This document shows, in pieces, positions 59,755 through 64,000 of a stretch of 64,000 nucleotides of DNA (position 1 is its first letter; each line of letters opens with the position of its first letter). Under the pieces are notes generated by a model, which saw only the letters and a program-made list of their open reading frames with translations, was not told where the DNA came from and did not search any database. The translations under genes and the position numbers were made by a program. The stretch comes from Simmondsia chinensis (lineage: Eukaryota; Streptophyta; Magnoliopsida; Caryophyllales; Simmondsiaceae): the NCBI GenBank assembly GCA_018398585.1, contig JAGTTD010000007.1, forward strand, positions 31,524,911 to 31,588,910, given 5' to 3'.

Positions 59755-60148
59755 TGTTGACACGTGAATTGTGTTGACGAATTACTCAATCTGAGTACAC
59801 TATGGTAATGTGTACATGAGTATGAATTGTGTGTACGAAATGTTGTATTGAGTACAAGAATATGTGTCGACACTGATATTTCTGGTGTTGACACACAATG
59901 CCCATTGTAAAATATGTATCAACACACTTTCTCCTTGTGTCGACACGGGAATTGTGTTGACGAATTCCCGAATTTGAGTACATTATGATGATGTGTACAT
60001 GGGTATGAATTGTGTGTGCGCATTGTAATATTGAGTGCACGACTATTTCCTGTGTTCACACACAATGCCCATATAAAAAATTTGTCAGCACACGTTAACC
60101 TTGTGTCGACACGTGATTTTTGTTGACAAATTACAGAATTTGAGTATG
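59755..60148. repeat. Tandem repeat of about 170-180 bp, 2.3 units
   Basis: Unit starts at 59755, 59935 and 60101. Shared landmarks are GTTGACGAATT, TTGAGTACA, TGTGTACATG.GTATGAATTG and ACACACAATGCCCAT. The third unit stops at about 60147, just before the LTR-like start at 60159, suggesting the LTR of H interrupted the array. Confidence 0.75.
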
Positions 60149-60158
60149 AAGGTCCAAA

Positions 60159-61678
60159 TGGCAACCAGAGAGAGAGAGAGAGGGGGGGGGGGGGGGGGGG
60201 GGGGTGTGAATTAGGTTCTTTAGTGATAAATAAAAAATTAAAGATATGAACCAAAAAATTCAATTAAAAACAAAACAATAAATCTTAAATGAAATAGACA
60301 AAGACAAAAATAAACGAGATGCACAATGATTTTTATAGTGGTTCACTTCCAAATCGGAAGCTAGTCCACTTCTCAAGTGACTACTCTTAGTCACTTAAGC
60401 CTTTAACTAAGCTCGATGATCCTTTTTAAGAACAGCCTCAGGATCCAACCTTTACAACCGGTCTTTTTGTATGTAGGCTCAAGACCAACCTTTTACAACT
60501 AATCCTTTTATAAACAGTAGGTTTAGGATCCAACCTTTACAATGAAATAAATTTGAATAAAGTAATGAAAGAATTAAAGCACTCAAATTCTTCACTCTTT
60601 CAAGAGTGAATTGACACTTGATCAAGCTTAGCCAAAGCTAAGGATATGCCAATAAAGCTCAAAAATCAACAATAGGAGAACAAGTGATGCACTAATAAAA
60701 GTTTTAAACAAAGCTTAAAAAATAAACCTTTAAAGCGCAAGTATATAAGAGAAATTTTATCAAAGAATGCTAGAGAGTATTGGATGATTTTAACCAAAGC
60801 ATTCAAGCCCTATTTATAGGCAAATGAGGGCCATTAAGACGTTCAAAAAATTAGAAAAAGGTTTTGGAAAGAAATCAAGTCAAAAGTAGCCGTTTTGAGC
60901 TTTTTCAGTCTGTGTGTCGACACACAACCTCTGTGTGTCGACACACAGCAGCTCTTTGTGGCTACTGTAAGTCTGTGTGTCAACACATACCGCTTGTGTG
61001 TCGACACTTAGCTTACCCGGGTGCATTTACACGTTTTGATCAATTTGCTTGATTGGTGGGATAATTTTATTGCATTTCCTAAGTTAAAAATTGATTGATT
61101 GATTCCTATATTTGTTCAAATTTTTGAATTTATTTCCCACTTTACTTGATTATAAAAATAATTAGTTCCATAAATCAAACTAAATCAATACCCATTAAAA
61201 TTTTATCTTTATTTGATTTGATCATACTTTTCAGAGTACCAATCTTAAAAAAAATATTTAAATGATAAATTAGATTGGTTTAATTTTGACTTGAATATTT
61301 TTCAAATAAAATTTGATAAATCAACTTTCAAAAATATTTTCCAAAAATATTTTTGTAAGAGCATCACATATCAATATTGAGACTTGGACTCAATTGATAT
61401 ATTCCGATCCTAAGTCCTAGACAATAAAAATAAATGTCTTTAAGATGCTCGGACTCGGATCACGTTCTCTTCAATCTGGATAAATCTTCTCTTCAGCTTT
61501 TATCTCTTTTCCTCTTGATTTATTATCTTTTGGAAAGCTTCGTATCCATGATTAATCTTTGATGTGCCTAGCTTTCTTATGAGTCACTTAAAAATAAGAT
61601 TAGAACAATTTAAATCACATGACTTACTAAATGCTTGTTATCATCAAAATTACAATGATATTGGCTTTAGAGCCAACA
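60159..61678 (-). repeat. 3' LTR of SIRE-like copia element H
   Basis: The minus-strand start TGTTGGCTCTAAAGCC at 61678 adjoins polypurine AAAAAGGGGGAGAT (61679-61693). TATA box CTATAAATAGGGC lies at about 60813-60826. U3 has several GTGTGTCGACACAC copies (60910-61010). The 3' end is placed near 60159 after a poly-C tract (seen as G run 60182-60204) and (TC)n. This LTR end is inferred, since the other LTR lies outside the window. Confidence 0.7.
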
Positions 61679-61693
61679 ATCTCCCCCTTTTTG

Positions 61694-62158
61694 ATGATGA
61701 CAAATATTTGGTGTTTTCTCTTGGAAATGTGGAAGTTAAGGCATAGATATCACCATAAAAACATCACACATTGAAGCATACACATGACTATAAACTCATG
61801 GAGCAATGTATATCATGATTAATATTGAAACGCAATTGCTTCCCCTAAGTTGATGCATTTTAGGAATCATAAATTCGGTATATTAACATCATCATTACTT
61901 TCGACATTTCTCAATCAATCACACACATACATAAGTAGCATGAATATGATATATTAGTACACCAATTTTTCTCCCCCTTTGTCGTCAACAAAAAGCACAA
62001 GGGGAGAGAGAGAATATGACAATTAGAACATTAATGCACACAAGAAGAATAAAGAAGAACATCCATAAAGTGTATAAGATTAAACATGATTGTACAATAT
62101 GGAAAAATGTGGTTCCAAGTTTGTGAAAATAGGGAAAAAAGAGAAAAAAAAAAAAAAA
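61694..62158 (-). other. Non-coding 3' interior of element H
   Basis: Lies between the extra ORF and the LTR. It contains a second CTCCCCCTTTGTCGTCAAC-type tract (61970-61989), a possible secondary polypurine tract, and an A-rich run near 62143-62158. No ORF of note. Confidence 0.5.
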
Positions 62159-62542
62159 CTAAGGGGTAGGGGGTCGAAGTCTACAAAACAAAAAATCAAA
62201 CAATTTTTGCAGTGTAGAGCGATTTTCTTGGCGGAACTCTTCAAATTGAGAGTGCAGCGAAGACTGACTTTCTTGTAAGGAAGCTAGGTGAACTTCCACA
62301 GAAGTAAGTATTTCATCTAAACTCCTTCGTTTTTGAGGTCCGGGCTGAGATTCTAGCTCGTTATCCCCATTTGCCCCTTCATCAAAATTCCCTTCTTCTT
62401 CGTCCTCGGCTCTTATTTCCTCTTCTACCTCTACCCTTCTAGCACCTCGTTGCTTCTTTACCCATTCATTGTTTCGAAATTCGAAGCCCATTTTCTTCAA
62501 GGATGTCTCTATAGAGTCATCTTGATAGGGAATGGGAAACAT
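62159..62542 (-). CDS. Extra ORF of element H between pol and 3' LTR, 127 codons
   Basis: Starts at ATG 62542, 250 bp downstream of the pol stop, and is uninterrupted. The N-terminal part (KKMGFEFRNNEWVKKQ) leads to an acidic Glu/Asp-rich middle and a helical C-terminal segment, likely a coiled coil (EVHLASLQESQSSLHSQFEE). There is no signal peptide or membrane helix. SIRE-type elements commonly carry an additional ORF here, sometimes called env-like, but this short product has no envelope features. Function unknown; it could be the tail of a longer ancestral ORF. Confidence 0.5.
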   Translation of the reverse strand: MFPIPYQDDSIETSLKKMGFEFRNNEWVKKQRGARRVEVEEEIRAEDEEEGNFDEGANGDNELESQPGPQKRRSLDEILTSVEVHLASLQESQSSLHSQFEEFRQENRSTLQKLFDFLFCRLRPPTP

Positions 62543-62791
62543 TGTTGAAAAATGCGGGTAAGAAGCATCCCATATGCGGGATTATTCTTTCTAGTGTGAA
62601 TGTGGTTCTTGAATTTTAAGACTAAATCCCCTAAATTTATTTTTTTTAATTATTTTTTTTTAAATAAAAAAAAATTGGTCCAAGTTCCTATATCCATGAA
62701 TTGGATAAGAATACTTGGTCCATTGGATCTCTTTTATGATGAGTATGAAAACTCAATAGAAAATGCAAATCACTTATGTATGCAATCAAGG

Positions 62792-64000
62792 TCAAGATGA
62801 TAGATTACACATGCCAATTTTACTTCTAATATTGCAAAAGATTTCTTCACTTAGAGGTTTAGTGAAAATGTCCGCTAATTGGTCGTTGGTGGGAACAAAT
62901 TTCACAATGACATCTCCCTTAAGCACATGATCACGAATAAAATGATGTCTAATTTCAATATGCTTTGTTCTAGAGTGTTGAGCCGGATTTTTAGTTAAAC
63001 ATATCGCACTAGTATTATCGCACATTATAGGAGCATGGTTAATATTAATACCATAGTCATTTAATTGGTGCATTAACCATAATATTTGAGCACAGCAACT
63101 ACCACATGCAACATATTCGGCCTTAGCAGTGGATAAAGCAATGGAATTTTGCTTTTTGCTAAACCATGACACCAAAGCGTGACCAAGAAATTGACAAGTA
63201 CCACTAGTCGATTTTCGATCCACTTTGTATCCGGCAAAATCCGCATCACTATATCCAACTAAATCAAAGAAATCACATTTAGGATAAACTATGCCTAAAG
63301 TAGGGGTCCCAACTAGGTATCGAAATATTCTTTTCATGGCACATAGATGAGATTCCTTGGGACATGCTTGAAATCTAGCACATAAACATACACTGAACAA
63401 TATATCAGGTCTACTCGCGGTAAGGTAAAGAAGAGATCCGATCATACCTCGATATAGCTTTTGGTCCACCTTTTTACCTTTTTCATCCACATCTAACTTA
63501 AGAGTTGAGCTCATTGGTGTTGCTATTGCCTTGGAATTTTTCATGCCAAATTTCTTGAGCATTTCCTTTATGTACTTGGCTTGGTTGATGAAAATTCCTT
63601 CCTTGCTTTGCTTGATTTGTAATACAAGAAAGGAGTTAAGTTCTCCCATCATACTCATTTTGAATTCCCTACTCATAAGATTTGCAAATTCTTCACAAAG
63701 AGATGGATTAGTAGCACCAAATACTATATCATCAACATAAATTTGTACGATAAGAATTTCATGTTTAGAGTGTTTGATAAAGAGTGTGGTGTCAACTTTT
63801 CCTCTTGAAAATCCATTTTGCATTAAAAAGGAACTCAATCTCTCATTCCAAGCTCGAGGAGCTTGTTTCAATCCATAGAGTGCCTTTTTGAGTTTGAAAA
63901 CATGATTGGAAAATGTCATCCTCAAATCCGGGTGGTTGTTCAACATAAACCTCTTCTTCAATAAGACCATTTAAAAATGCACTTTTAACATCCCTTTGAA
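62792..64000 (-). pseudogene. Pol 3' part (RT/RNase H) of copia element H, partial
   Basis: Continues beyond the right edge. The last residues before the edge translate as DVKSAFLNG and [13 protein letters not shown] in one frame. Near 63917 the frame shifts by about one base to the long frame that carries [16 protein letters not shown], the catalytic VQIYVDDIVFGATN, the RNase H motifs DADFAGYKVDRKSTSG, STAKAEYVA, CDNTSAICLTKNP and SRTKHIEIRHHFI, and the usual end DIFTKPL. Stop at 62792. Closest in style to SIRE/Maximus copia. The single frameshift is the only lesion visible. Confidence 0.88.

Noticed and set aside
59755..60148. CRISPR-like array
   Set aside because: Only 2.3 diverged units of about 170 bp with no short identical repeats. 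This is a plant tandem repeat.
60182..60204. G run as a G-quadruplex regulatory element
   Set aside because: It is a homopolymer at the C-rich end typical of SIRE-like LTRs, with length likely unstable or affected by sequencing. No further support.
62159..62542. Retroviral envelope gene
   Set aside because: No signal peptide, membrane helix or cleavage site. Only the position after pol matches.

Overview
The window looks like repeat-dense, AT-rich nuclear DNA of a flowering plant, probably a eudicot. It holds plant-type Ty1/copia LTR retrotransposons primed by initiator-Met tRNA, a BED-finger hAT transposase, Helitron termini of the TC...hairpin-CTAG kind, a plant RTE LINE 3' end and SINEs headed by 5S rRNA or tRNA sequence. 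I found no intact host gene. Two short minus-strand hydrophobic ORFs with splice-like ends (near 8.2 kb and 4.1 kb) are the only weak hints of host exons. All boundaries were set by eye from terminal motifs and target-site duplications (TSDs).

Layout. 0-8.5 kb: AT-rich DNA with a 44-bp palindrome, an inverted-repeat element (871-1513), a 5S-headed SINE (3701-3973), two short tandem duplications and possible host exons. 8.5-12.0 kb: a long-terminal-inverted-repeat element holding a Helitron (9103-10832) and a tRNA-type SINE; the opposite arm keeps the empty site of the Helitron. 12.3-16.2 kb: a second 5S-headed SINE with a 23-bp TSD, split by a non-autonomous hAT element, itself split by a hAT element with a nearly complete transposase. 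17.1-22.5 kb: copia element A with both LTRs and an in-frame 408-bp duplication in its RT/RNase H region. 23.5-24.3 kb: a small Helitron. 24.6-26.1 kb: an unclassified interspersed repeat.

26.36-44.23 kb is one nest. Element F (TSD GAATT) received copia element E in its interior and element C in its 3' LTR. C received copia element D in its 3' LTR, and D received copia element B, a relative of A, in its 5' LTR. Relative order is F, then C, then D, then B, with E independently after F. Each insertion has a TSD that is perfect or differs at one base.

45.0-47.1 kb is a probable Helitron carrying a second copy of the non-autonomous hAT family. 49.15-49.98 kb looks like a solo copia LTR. 52.3-52.97 kb is a 5'-truncated RTE LINE whose 3' tail resembles the tails of the two 5S SINEs. 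54.1-59.0 kb is degenerate copia element G. 59.1-60.15 kb carries two tandem-repeat blocks. From 60.16 kb to the right edge is the 3' part of a large SIRE-like copia element (H), with an extra ORF between pol and the LTR.

The elements fall into likely autonomous/non-autonomous pairs: copia gag-pol copies beside LTR elements lacking pol (C, F), a hAT transposase beside short hAT derivatives, and an RTE LINE beside SINEs with a LINE-like tail. Every coding element is broken by stops or frameshifts; the hAT transposase has the fewest lesions seen (two).
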